Shown: positions 8,407-15,050 of the stretch, piece after piece
How the letters are laid out: the number at the start of each line of letters is the position of its first letter
How positions within the stretch are numbered: the first letter of the stretch is position 1
From: Humibacter sp049446075
Lineage (GTDB): Bacteria; Actinomycetota; Actinomycetes; Actinomycetales; Microbacteriaceae
Length of the DNA stretch: 64,000 nucleotides
Direction: 5' to 3'
Assembly (NCBI RefSeq): GCF_049446075.1
Contig: NZ_JBMSEB010000003.1
Coordinates: 248,001-312,000 of the forward strand
Translations under genes and position numbers: made by a program
The notes under the pieces: generated by a model
Seen by the model: the letters and a program-made list of their open reading frames with translations, nothing else
The model's database searches: none
What the model was told of the DNA's origin: nothing

Positions 8407-8883
8407 TCAGCGCGGCTTCGGCCGCACATCGTTCCCCGGCGCCGCGCCTCCGTCGGCGGTGTCGCCAGGAGTGACGTCCCGCGCCGTCGCCCGCGTCACC
8501 TGCGGCGTCAACACGAGTCCGACCCCCAGCAGCGCGACGACCAACAGCACCCAACCCGCCTCTGGCACGGCCGTCGCGCCCGTGAAAGAGCCGACCGCGA
8601 CCGCGAGTACGATCAGGTGCCACGTGATCACGGATGACCTCATCCACGATCTCCTGCGTGCGGCGGCGACCGTCGTGAGCAGGAGCCAGACGGCACAGAG
8701 CGCGGCGATGACGAGCAGTGCGATTCCGCTCGCGAGATTGGCCGCCGAGGCACCGACTGCCTGAATGAGCAGCCAGATCACGAGTGCGATGAGAGCCGCC
8801 GATTGGAGCGCGAGGAGCGCGACGAGGCATCCGAGTAGCACAGGATACGAATTTTCGGGCCGGTCAACGCCGATATCGGGCAT
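8407..8883 (-). CDS. Small integral membrane protein, function unknown
   Basis: This protein of 158 aa from ATG 8883 has about four hydrophobic segments (near residues 14-45, 50-75, 88-105 and 113-130). A polar C-terminal tail is rich in Asp, Gly and Pro. The start has GGAA six bases upstream, and MPDIGVDRPENSY gives a plausible cytoplasmic N-terminus; a longer frame to 8955 looks artificial. Small membrane proteins sit at the same place near whiB1 in mycobacteria, but I cannot claim homology from sequence alone. Confidence 0.75.
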   Translation of the reverse strand: MPDIGVDRPENSYPVLLGCLVALLALQSAALIALVIWLLIQAVGASAANLASGIALLVIAALCAVWLLLTTVAAARRRSWMRSSVITWHLIVLAVAVGSFTGATAVPEAGWVLLVVALLGVGLVLTPQVTRATARDVTPGDTADGGAAPGNDVRPKPR

Positions 8884-9123
8884 TTGTTTCCGGTCTGTGT
8901 TCACAGCGTTATCCCAATCGAAACTCTTGATTTGGCAGTACCAGTATGCGAGCATTTCTTGGTCGAGTTGCGCTCACAGGGTGGTGGGCAGGTGTCCGTC
9001 TCAGAGAACCAGTCCACCAGGCACTTCGGTCCGTTTCGGATCGAGCCCGTCGGTAAAGGTCCACCAAGATCATCACCCTGAACTCGTCGCTTACCCGAAT
9101 TCCGACCGTTCGGTCATGCCCGG

Positions 9124-9137
9124 GCGTCACATGACGC
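9124..9137. promoter_or_regulatory. 14-bp palindrome upstream of whiB1 (possible operator)
   Basis: GCGTCA-CA-TGACGC is a perfect palindrome with a 2-nt centre, 23 nt before the whiB1 ATG. It overlaps a second inverted pair, GTCATG...CATGAC. It would lie in or just before the 5' leader, a position suited to repression. It does not match the CRP consensus. The regulator is unknown. Confidence 0.4.
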
Positions 9138-9160
9138 ACGCAATTTAAAGGAGCACCCCC

Positions 9161-9409
9161 ATGGATTGGCGCGACAAAGCCGCCTGCCTGACAGCCGACC
9201 CCGAACTGTTCTTCCCCGTGGGCAACACCGGACCGGCGGTCGAGCAGATCGAGAAGGCCAAGGCCGTCTGCGCCCGGTGCACCGTGACCGAAGCCTGCCT
9301 GCAGTACGCCCTCGAGACCGGCCAGGATTCCGGCGTGTGGGGCGGACTCTCCGAAGACGAGCGCAGGGCGCTTAAGCGTCGCGCCGCGCGAGCGCGTCGC
9401 GCATCCTGA
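9161..9409 (+). CDS. whiB1: WhiB-family iron-sulfur transcription factor, WhiB1 type
   Basis: This 82-aa Wbl protein binds a [4Fe-4S] cluster through Cys9, Cys37, Cys40 and Cys46. These are the same positions as in M. tuberculosis WhiB1, an essential nitric-oxide-responsive regulator that binds sigma region 4. The start MDWRDKAACL, the ELFFPVG stretch, the turn GVWGG and the basic C-terminal AT-hook-like tail all match WhiB1. A good AAAGGAG site precedes ATG 9161. It is convergent with pdtaS, the same neighbour as in M. tuberculosis. The assignment to the WhiB1 subgroup rests on near-identical length and motif spacing. Confidence 0.95.
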   Translation: MDWRDKAACLTADPELFFPVGNTGPAVEQIEKAKAVCARCTVTEACLQYALETGQDSGVWGGLSEDERRALKRRAARARRAS

Positions 9410-9436
9410 TTCAACCGCCGGCCGAGACGACCGGCT

Positions 9437-10927
9437 TCACGCCTTGCTGAGATAGCGCAGCGGCACCTCGATAGTGACCTCGGTACCCGTCCCCACCATG
9501 GTGTGCCAGTCGATGGTGCCGCTCAGCTCCCCCTGGATGAGCGTGCGTACGATCTGCGTACCCAGGCCGTCGCCCACCTTGCCCTCAGGGAGCCCCGAGC
9601 CGTTATCGACGACCTTCACTGTGAGGGTGTCCGGCGAGCGGTGCGCGCTGATCTCCACCTCGCCTGAGCGTCCCGCGAGCCCGTGCTCGACGGCGTTCGT
9701 CACCAACTCCGTCAGGGCGAGAGCAAGCGGTGTCGCATACTCGCTCGGCAACTCCCCGAAGCTTCCGGACGATTTTGGATGCACGGTCGTGTTGTGCGTG
9801 CTCGCCACCTCTGCCACGAGCAGCAGCACCCGATCGAACACGTCGTCGAAATCCACGATCTGCGCGAGCCCCTCGCTCAGCGTGTCATGCACGACCGCGA
9901 TGGCGGCAACCCGCCTCATGGCCTGACCAAGCGCGTCGCGCGCCTCTTCGGAGTGTGTTCGCCTCGCCTGAATGCGCAGCAGCGAGGCGACGGTCTGCAG
10001 GTTGTTCTTGACGCGGTGGTGGATCTCGCGGATCGTCGCATCCTTGGTGATGAGCTCCTGCTCCTGGTGCCGCATCTCCGTCACGTCACGACACAGCACG
10101 ATGGCGCCGGTGCGCTCCCCGTGTGTGCGAATGGGAATCGTGCGCAGCGACACGGTCACCCCGCGCGCCTCGATGTCGGTTCGCCATGGCGCCCGCCCGG
10201 TCACGACCAGCGGCAGCGACTCATCGACGACGGAGTTGCCCGTGAGCAGCCTGGTCGTCACATCGGCGAGAGACTCGCCCTCGAGCTCCTCCGTGAAGCC
10301 CATGCGGTTGAACGCCGACAGGGCGTTGGGGCTGGCGAAGGTGGTCACGCCGTCCACGTCGAGGCGGATCAGCCCGTCCGAAGCACGTGGCGCACCGCGG
10401 CGCGGACCCGAAGGCGCGCCGAGGTCGGGGAAGTCGCCGGTGGCGATCATGCCGAACAGGTCGTTCGCGCAGGCGTTGAACGTGAGCTCCTGCCGGCTGG
10501 GCGTACGCGCCTCGCTGAGGTTCGTGTGCCTGGTCATGACGGCGATGGGGGTCGGAACAACCTGGGCGCTGGATGCCGACACGCGGCGGAAGACCGGAAC
10601 CGCGCGCACCCGAGTGGGCATCTCCTCGTACCAGTCGGGCGCGTGCGAGTCCACGATGGCACCCGAATCGAACGCCTCGGTGGCCAGTACTTTCCACTCG
10701 GAGCGAATCGGCTGGCCGACGAAGTCGCGGTAGAACAGGGTGGCGGCGCTCGATGGCCTTGAATGCGCGACGGCGATGAACCCGCCTTCGGTAGGCACCC
10801 AGAGCACGATGTCCGCGAACGCCAGGTCGGCCAGCAACTGGCAGTCGCCGACGAGCAGGTGCAGCCATTCGATGTCTTCGGGGGTCGAACGGCCGTGCGC
10901 TACGACGAGATCACTGAGCGTGGACAT
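9437..10927 (-). CDS. pdtaS: Sensor histidine kinase, PdtaS family
   Basis: This soluble two-component kinase (496 aa) has an N-terminal GAF-like domain, a PAS-like domain near residues 190-300 and a HisKA_2 dimerisation domain. The phosphoacceptor His lies in IREIHHRVKNNLQTVASLLR near residue 308. The HATPase_c domain has ELVTNAVEHG (N box) and DNGSGLP (G1 box). There are no membrane segments. In mycobacteria PdtaS phosphorylates PdtaR, an RNA-binding antitermination regulator encoded elsewhere; no response regulator is adjacent here. ATG 10927 is chosen because TAGACT at 10934-10939 lies 6 nt before it; GTG 10930 is the alternative. Confidence 0.94.
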   Translation of the reverse strand: MSTLSDLVVAHGRSTPEDIEWLHLLVGDCQLLADLAFADIVLWVPTEGGFIAVAHSRPSSAATLFYRDFVGQPIRSEWKVLATEAFDSGAIVDSHAPDWYEEMPTRVRAVPVFRRVSASSAQVVPTPIAVMTRHTNLSEARTPSRQELTFNACANDLFGMIATGDFPDLGAPSGPRRGAPRASDGLIRLDVDGVTTFASPNALSAFNRMGFTEELEGESLADVTTRLLTGNSVVDESLPLVVTGRAPWRTDIEARGVTVSLRTIPIRTHGERTGAIVLCRDVTEMRHQEQELITKDATIREIHHRVKNNLQTVASLLRIQARRTHSEEARDALGQAMRRVAAIAVVHDTLSEGLAQIVDFDDVFDRVLLLVAEVASTHNTTVHPKSSGSFGELPSEYATPLALALTELVTNAVEHGLAGRSGEVEISAHRSPDTLTVKVVDNGSGLPEGKVGDGLGTQIVRTLIQGELSGTIDWHTMVGTGTEVTIEVPLRYLSKA

Positions 10928-10933
10928 CACCTC

Positions 10934-10939
10934 AGTCTA
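10934..10939 (-). promoter_or_regulatory. -10 box TAGACT for leaderless pdtaS transcript
   Basis: On the minus strand TAGACT is followed by GAGGTG and then ATG 10927. The expected transcription start therefore falls on the initiation codon. The sequence CTAGACTG is shared with the sigH upstream region. Confidence 0.5.
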
Positions 10940-10960
10940 GGAGCGCGGCACCCCACTCCC

Positions 10961-11014
10961 GCGCCGTCACTTTCAGCCACTGATCGGCACGGGAGCGGCG
11001 GAAAGTGACAGCGC
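10961..11014 (-). terminator. Hairpin between the CpaE-like gene and pdtaS
   Basis: Perfect 9-bp arms GTCACTTTC (10966-10974) and GAAAGTGAC (11001-11009) extend past one mismatch with four further GC pairs (10961-10964 with 11011-11014). It lies 57 nt after the CpaE-like stop on the minus strand and before the pdtaS start. There is no T-tract. Confidence 0.5.
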
Positions 11015-11070
11015 CCGGACCGAAACGAGCGTCGTACGAACAGGCTCAGCGAACGACCGAACTGCCTTGT

Positions 11071-12318
11071 TCAGACAGGCTCGGTGACCGGTCGAGGGCG
11101 TGCCGCATGCTTGCGCCTGCCGCGCTGCGGCTCTGGAAGGGGTGCCAGCTCGCGCTCCACGAATCTGCGGATCGCGGCGCGCGCCGGGGACTTGGGCGCG
11201 GCATCCTTCAGCGTGCTGCCGGTCAGGACGGCCAGGTCGAAGCCGGCTGGATCATCCGGAATGAGTGCAGCGGCTTCGAGACCGGCGAATCGCTGCAGTG
11301 TCGAGGCGACCTGAGCGAACGGGCTGGCCCCGACAGCGGATGCCCGCACTCGGTTCACGAGCACGTGCGGCGAGCGCTCCGGCGCCGCCTCGACGAGGTC
11401 TCCGAACGAACGCAGCAGTCGGGAGAGGCCCACGGGATCGGCCAGTCCAACGGCGACGATGTCGTCCGAGCCCTGCAGTGCAGCGAGTGTTGCGGCGTTG
11501 CGGCGGGGCGCGAACAGGTCGCTCGTGATCTCCTCGTCTGTCTCGAGGCTGAAGCCCACGTCGACCACCGTGTAGTCCACCCAGGTGCGGCACTGCGCGA
11601 GCACTCGTTCGACGCGATCGCTCGTCAACTCAGGCCAGCGCGACGCCCTCCCGATGCCGGTGAGCGCCCAGAACGCCCCGCGCGGGCTGGCGTATCGTTG
11701 TGCGACGCGCACGAGCTCGTCGTGGTTGAGCGCATCGGATGCCGCGAGGCGACAGGCTGCTGCGAATCCCGGTGCCTCGTCAAGGAGGCCCAGCGCAGGT
11801 GCCGTTGCCCCGCCGTAGGGGTCGGCATCGGCGAGCACGACGCTGTGCCCGAGCGCCGCCAGCTCTGCGGCGATCGTTATCGCCACAGACGTTCGCCCCG
11901 GCGCACCCGACGGACCCCATACCGAGACCACGCGGGAGGCATCCTGTGCGCCGAGGGGACCGCCGGCGCGCGATGGCACCGCCCGAACCCCTCGGAGCGA
12001 CGGTTCGAGGGTGCTCCAGTCGGCCGTGACATCGAGCGAGTCGTACACGCCGAGCGCGAGCGCGTGCCTGCGCTCCGACTCCCCCGCGGTGAGCACGACG
12101 AGCCGTACACCGGCTCTGTCACAGGAGCTGACGACATCGGCCGAGAGCCGGCCACGACCCGCACCGACGACGGCGACGTCCACCTCCCGGGCGGCGAGTG
12201 CAGCGACGAGTTCCTTCCCGGCGGTCGTGCGGACGGTAACGAAGTGGCCCGAGGCTGCGGCTTCTGCAGCGACTCGCTCCTGCAATCGGCGATCGAGGCA
12301 CAGCGCGATGGCGCTCAT
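11071..12318 (-). CDS. MinD/ParA-superfamily (CpaE-like) ATPase
   Basis: This 415-aa protein has an N-terminal receiver-like region without a clear phosphorylation site (residues 1-110), then a SIMIBI P-loop domain. The P-loop is unusual: WGPSGAPGRTSVAITIA near residues 134-150, where Lys of the canonical deviant Walker A is replaced by Arg (PGRTS). VVLADADPYGG near 159-169 is the Walker A-prime-like Asp motif, and YTVVDVG is the Walker B-like strand. The C-terminal 30 residues are basic and Pro-rich. It overlaps the upstream SAF-domain gene by 4 nt. The pair resembles CpaE/CpaB parts of Tad pilus loci, but no TadA, TadB or pilin is nearby. Nucleotide binding is therefore an open question. 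Confidence 0.8.
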   Translation of the reverse strand: MSAIALCLDRRLQERVAAEAAASGHFVTVRTTAGKELVAALAAREVDVAVVGAGRGRLSADVVSSCDRAGVRLVVLTAGESERRHALALGVYDSLDVTADWSTLEPSLRGVRAVPSRAGGPLGAQDASRVVSVWGPSGAPGRTSVAITIAAELAALGHSVVLADADPYGGATAPALGLLDEAPGFAAACRLAASDALNHDELVRVAQRYASPRGAFWALTGIGRASRWPELTSDRVERVLAQCRTWVDYTVVDVGFSLETDEEITSDLFAPRRNAATLAALQGSDDIVAVGLADPVGLSRLLRSFGDLVEAAPERSPHVLVNRVRASAVGASPFAQVASTLQRFAGLEAAALIPDDPAGFDLAVLTGSTLKDAAPKSPARAAIRRFVERELAPLPEPQRGRRKHAARPRPVTEPV

Positions 12319-13016
12319 CCGTCGCCCTCCTCCCCGCCGAGCCGGCCGGTCGGAGCTGGAGTGCTGCCAGCAGCCGGTTCCTCACTCTCGGAGCCCGCGG
12401 CATCCGTGCTCGCAGATACGACTGAGATCACCTGACCGTCGGCGATGGCCTGCAGCACAGATGCCACTCGGCCGGCAGGAATGCGTAGCTCGACCGACAC
12501 CGACCCACGATCGGCCACAAGGGCATCGTCGTGGGAGACCGAGACGACCACAGCGCCGGCGACCAGGACGGCAGGCGGCTTGTAGTTATTGTCGTTCGCC
12601 GCGTGGGCAGCCCACACGTCAGCCGTCGCGCCCGCCGTGATGGATGCCGCAACCGGCCCGGACGCCTTCACGACGATGCTCGTCAGCCCGGTTGCAGACG
12701 CCTCAGCCACTGCGGAGGCTGGCACGAGCTCGCCCTTGGGCACCGAACGCACCACCGTCGCGCCCTCCGGCAGGTGTCCGGCCGCAAGATACCTTCCGGA
12801 ATCCGGCACTCGCACGTTCACGAGTTCAACATCCGAAACGGAGACGGCATCGCCCGCGACCAACGTGCTGCGCGCCACATAGACCTGAACGTTGCGGTTC
12901 TGGGCGGCCAGCAGCGCACAGACGCCCACCACAGACGCCACGATGAGCAGAATGCCCACTGCGAATCTGGGGTCGAACCAGAACCGCTTCGGCTTGCCGT
13001 CCGCCGTGCCGACCAT
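12315..13016 (-). CDS. SAF-domain protein, CpaB/RcpC-like
   Basis: This 233-aa protein has a short cytoplasmic start, one membrane anchor (residues 16-38, AVGILLIVASVVGVCALLAA) and an extracytoplasmic SAF domain (about residues 45-115) with VYVARSTLVAGDAVSVSDVE and LPEGATVVRSVPKGELVPAS. SAF domains occur in CpaB/RcpC pilus-assembly proteins. The Glu/Gly/Pro-rich C-terminus is probably disordered. ATG 13016 has an excellent GAGGAGGAG site; the longer frame upstream has no support. It ends in a 4-nt overlap with the ATPase gene, so the two are coupled. Confidence 0.82.
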   Translation of the reverse strand: MVGTADGKPKRFWFDPRFAVGILLIVASVVGVCALLAAQNRNVQVYVARSTLVAGDAVSVSDVELVNVRVPDSGRYLAAGHLPEGATVVRSVPKGELVPASAVAEASATGLTSIVVKASGPVAASITAGATADVWAAHAANDNNYKPPAVLVAGAVVVSVSHDDALVADRGSVSVELRIPAGRVASVLQAIADGQVISVVSASTDAAGSESEEPAAGSTPAPTGRLGGEEGDG

Positions 13017-13173
13017 GCTCCTCCTCGCGCCGATGGGCCGCCCGTGGGGCGTCCTCACAACCTGTCCACCGCGTTCCCCCGCTGCACCTGAGCGTCTTCT
13101 CAGCCGTAAACGCCGGTGCCGTAAGGGAAGTGCGTCACTCCATCGTGCCGATGCTGGGCAAGTCGTAGGAAAG

Positions 13174-13182
13174 TTATCCACA
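13174..13182 (+). promoter_or_regulatory. Perfect DnaA-box-like 9-mer TTATCCACA
   Basis: TTATCCACA matches the consensus DnaA box exactly and lies between the divergent SAF and HTH genes, 41 nt before the HTH start. Only one full-consensus copy was seen nearby, with a poor match CTGTCCACC around 13062. A single 9-mer can occur by chance in 64 kb, so this is a candidate only. Confidence 0.3.
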
Positions 13183-13222
13183 CGACGAAGCCCCTTCGGG
13201 CGCTCCCGCCATAATCGAAGGC

Positions 13223-13510
13223 ATGACGGCCGACCGAACGGATGATGTTGCACGCTTCCTGACGGTCGGCGACGCCGCCGAGCTGCTCAAGGTCGCCCCG
13301 GGCGACGTCGTCGCGCTCATCGAGACGGGCGAGTTGCCTGCCATCCGCGTCGGCCGACCGGGCGCGTGGCGTATCGAGCGCGTTCAGCTCGAGGAGTACA
13401 TCCAGGCGATGTATGAGGAGACGCGACGCCGTGCCTTGTGGGACCAGTCGGACCTGGCGTCGATCCCCGAGCTGTCCGGTGGCCGCATCGTCTGGCCCGA
13501 CAGGGACTGA
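13223..13510 (+). CDS. Excisionase-type helix-turn-helix DNA-binding protein
   Basis: This 95-aa protein has a MerR/excisionase-like winged HTH: FLTVGDAAELLKVAPGDVVALIETGELPAIRVG (residues 12-44) followed by the wing GAWRIERVQLEEYIQ. The family binds DNA in excision or local regulation; no integrase or att site is nearby, so a regulatory or chromosome-architectural role is more likely. It is divergent from the SAF-ATPase pair across 206 nt, and such an HTH gene often accompanies those genes in Microbacteriaceae. The C-terminal 25 residues (LASIPELSGGRIVWPDRD) are polar and of unknown function. Confidence 0.85.
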   Translation: MTADRTDDVARFLTVGDAAELLKVAPGDVVALIETGELPAIRVGRPGAWRIERVQLEEYIQAMYEETRRRALWDQSDLASIPELSGGRIVWPDRD

Positions 13511-13525
13511 CGATCGAGCGGGTTG

Positions 13526-14164
13526 TCATCCAACCCGCACCATGATCAGCGCCGCCATCGGCACGATCCGGGTGCCGCGCACATTGCTCGGCCGCCTGGG
13601 AGAACCGGGGTCGTGCAGCGCGAGATCGAAGTGATCGCGAGCGACCCGATCGATGGTGCCGTGCAGCACGCCGGAGATGGTCGTGACCGTGACTGCGCTT
13701 CGCCTGCGGGCGAGATCGCGCAGCGCGAATGCCAAGCCGAGGCGGTCGATCAGGCGAGGCGCGACATCCTGCCCGCGCGAGGCATCCGGGTCGGGTTCGG
13801 CCTGCAGGCTGTCGGCGAGCTGGCGGTCGTCGAGCCCGACAGATGTGATGGCGTCGAGCGGCACGAGCACGCGAACGGATGCCCGCGACGGCGCCGACCC
13901 ACGCTCGTCGCTCAGCAGGTCTCCCGACACCCAGTCTCGGCCGAACGTCGTCGGCCGCAGCCGCGTGGTGCTTCCGTCGGCAAGCCAGAGGTTCAGCGGG
14001 GCATCGCGACCATCGTCTGCCCCGGAGGCAGCACGTAGTCGATTCCGCAGCGAGAGCCGCCCAAGCCGCAGCCTCTCCTCTTCGACGCGCAGCTCGAGGT
14101 CTTCGACGCCGAGTTCGTGTTCGAGCTGGCTCTCCAAGTCGTCGAACAGGTTGTCCCAGCGCAT
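13526..14164 (-). CDS. Conserved hypothetical protein with N-terminal coiled-coil region
   Basis: I do not recognise this 212-aa protein. It begins MRWDNLFDDLESQLEHELG, then a charged Leu/Arg/Glu-rich stretch (residues 10-50) likely to form a helix or coiled coil. A middle segment with LWLADGSTTRLRPTTFGRDWVSGDL follows, and a C-terminal beta-rich part (VTVTTISGVLHGTIDRVARDHFDLAL) looks Sm-fold-like in its hydrophobic pattern. There is no signal peptide and no membrane segment. ATG 14164 is chosen because TACGTT lies 8 nt upstream, as in other leaderless starts here; the frame stays open to 14272. It is convergent with the HTH gene, 15 nt apart. Confidence 0.7.
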   Translation of the reverse strand: MRWDNLFDDLESQLEHELGVEDLELRVEEERLRLGRLSLRNRLRAASGADDGRDAPLNLWLADGSTTRLRPTTFGRDWVSGDLLSDERGSAPSRASVRVLVPLDAITSVGLDDRQLADSLQAEPDPDASRGQDVAPRLIDRLGLAFALRDLARRRSAVTVTTISGVLHGTIDRVARDHFDLALHDPGSPRRPSNVRGTRIVPMAALIMVRVG

Positions 14165-14172
14165 GAGACGCC

Positions 14173-14178
14173 AACGTA
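14173..14178 (-). promoter_or_regulatory. -10 box TACGTT before the hypothetical gene
   Basis: On the minus strand TACGTT fits TANNNT and is followed by GGCGTCTC and ATG 14164. This is the main support for the short start of the gene. Confidence 0.35.
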
Positions 14179-14323
14179 GCGCGGCTTCGCCCGCCCGAGA
14201 GCGCTTTATCAACAGGGCATCAACGCCGTGGACCCACCTGTCTGACCACTGCTTGAGTGACATGCCAAACACCCGAAGGCGGGTCTTCGCCCCCTTTCCC
14301 CGCTACGACCGCAGGGAGTATCG

Positions 14324-14827
14324 ATGAGCCAGGCCGCGTTGCCCAGCGAACCGCGCGACGTCGCATCAGACGATTCAACAGACGACGAGCAGCACAGACT
14401 CGGCGGTGTCACCGCACGTCGTCGCGCACCCTCCGGCCACGGTCTCGGAGACGACTTCTTCATGGCACAGCCGTCGCGGCGCGCGGATCTGCCCGACCCT
14501 GAACCCCTGCTGACCAACCTGGCGCGGTGCATTCTCGAGGTGCTCGCGGGTGCTCGCGAACTCGAGCAGCTGAATCGGTGGGTGACCGACGACGTCTACG
14601 CGACGCTACTGCACAGAACGGTGCTGGCGGAGAGGGCGAGACGCGTGAAGGGTCAGAAGGCGGTGCGACCGGCACTCAGCGTCTTGAGCACGCACGTTTC
14701 CGAGCCATGCGACGGGGTCGTCGAGGCGACCGTCATCGTGCGAAACCCGGTGCGGGTGCGCGCCGTCGCCATTCGCCTCGAGGGCCTCGATCGGCGCTGG
14801 CGGGCGTCGGCGATCAGCGTGCTCTGA
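14324..14827 (+). CDS. Rv3235-family (DUF6459) protein
   Basis: This 167-aa soluble protein has a disordered, charged N-terminal half (residues 1-55) and a conserved C-terminal domain. LLTNLARCILEVLAGARELEQLNRWVTDDVYATL forms helices, and strands with VRVRAVAIRLEGLDRRWRASAISVL end the protein. This fits the Rv3235 family, which lies upstream of secA1 in many actinobacteria, as here once the intervening galactosidase gene is discounted. The biochemical function is unknown. AGGGAG precedes ATG 14324. The family call is from memory of domain and context. Confidence 0.8.
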   Translation: MSQAALPSEPRDVASDDSTDDEQHRLGGVTARRRAPSGHGLGDDFFMAQPSRRADLPDPEPLLTNLARCILEVLAGARELEQLNRWVTDDVYATLLHRTVLAERARRVKGQKAVRPALSVLSTHVSEPCDGVVEATVIVRNPVRVRAVAIRLEGLDRRWRASAISVL

Positions 14828-14980
14828 CCGGGGACCGGGGTGCGTTCCCGGGCGTGCGCGGCTGCGCGCTGCCTGCTGGGGCCCCCGACGGCCCATCACA
14901 CTCGTGCTCAGGTGCAACCTCCTCGAGTCTGTGCTCGGTCCCCGTCGCCGACGGTGTTCGATATTGTGTGATTTTGGGCA

Positions 14981-15010
14981 TTGCCGAGTGTGGATGTGTG
15001 CGCCTATGGT
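14981..15010 (+). promoter_or_regulatory. Promoter TTGCCG-N18-TATGGT for the beta-galactosidase gene
   Basis: A -35 TTGCCG (14981-14986) and -10 TATGGT (15005-15010) are separated by 18 nt. The predicted transcription start is near 15017, 34 nt before the gene. It is one of the few classical two-element promoters visible in the window. Confidence 0.5.
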
Positions 15011-15017
15011 GTGCCTT

Positions 15018-15027
15018 GAAACGATTC
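15018..15027 (+). promoter_or_regulatory. LacI-family-like operator GAAACGATTC
   Basis: GAAACGATTC has the central CG and flanking GAA/TTC of LacI/GalR-type operators. It would lie on the transcription start of the promoter at 14981-15010, a place where a repressor would block initiation. No LacI-family gene is in the window. It is a short motif and could be chance. Confidence 0.35.
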
Positions 15028-15050
15028 GCTACTGACGTGTCGAGGAGGAC

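Noticed and set aside
9417..9435. Hairpin between whiB1 and pdtaS as a terminator
   Set aside because: The stem is only 5 bp (GCCGG/CCGGC) with a 9-nt loop and no T-tract, too weak to call.
11030..11090. Duplicated ACAGGCTC words near the end of the CpaE-like gene as a mobile element
   Set aside because: The similarity is about 8 bases only; it may be a fragment of a common intergenic repeat but cannot be shown here.
13223..13510. Excisionase-like HTH as evidence of an integrated element
   Set aside because: No integrase, att duplication, tRNA gene or phage gene lies nearby, and the neighbours are chromosomal.
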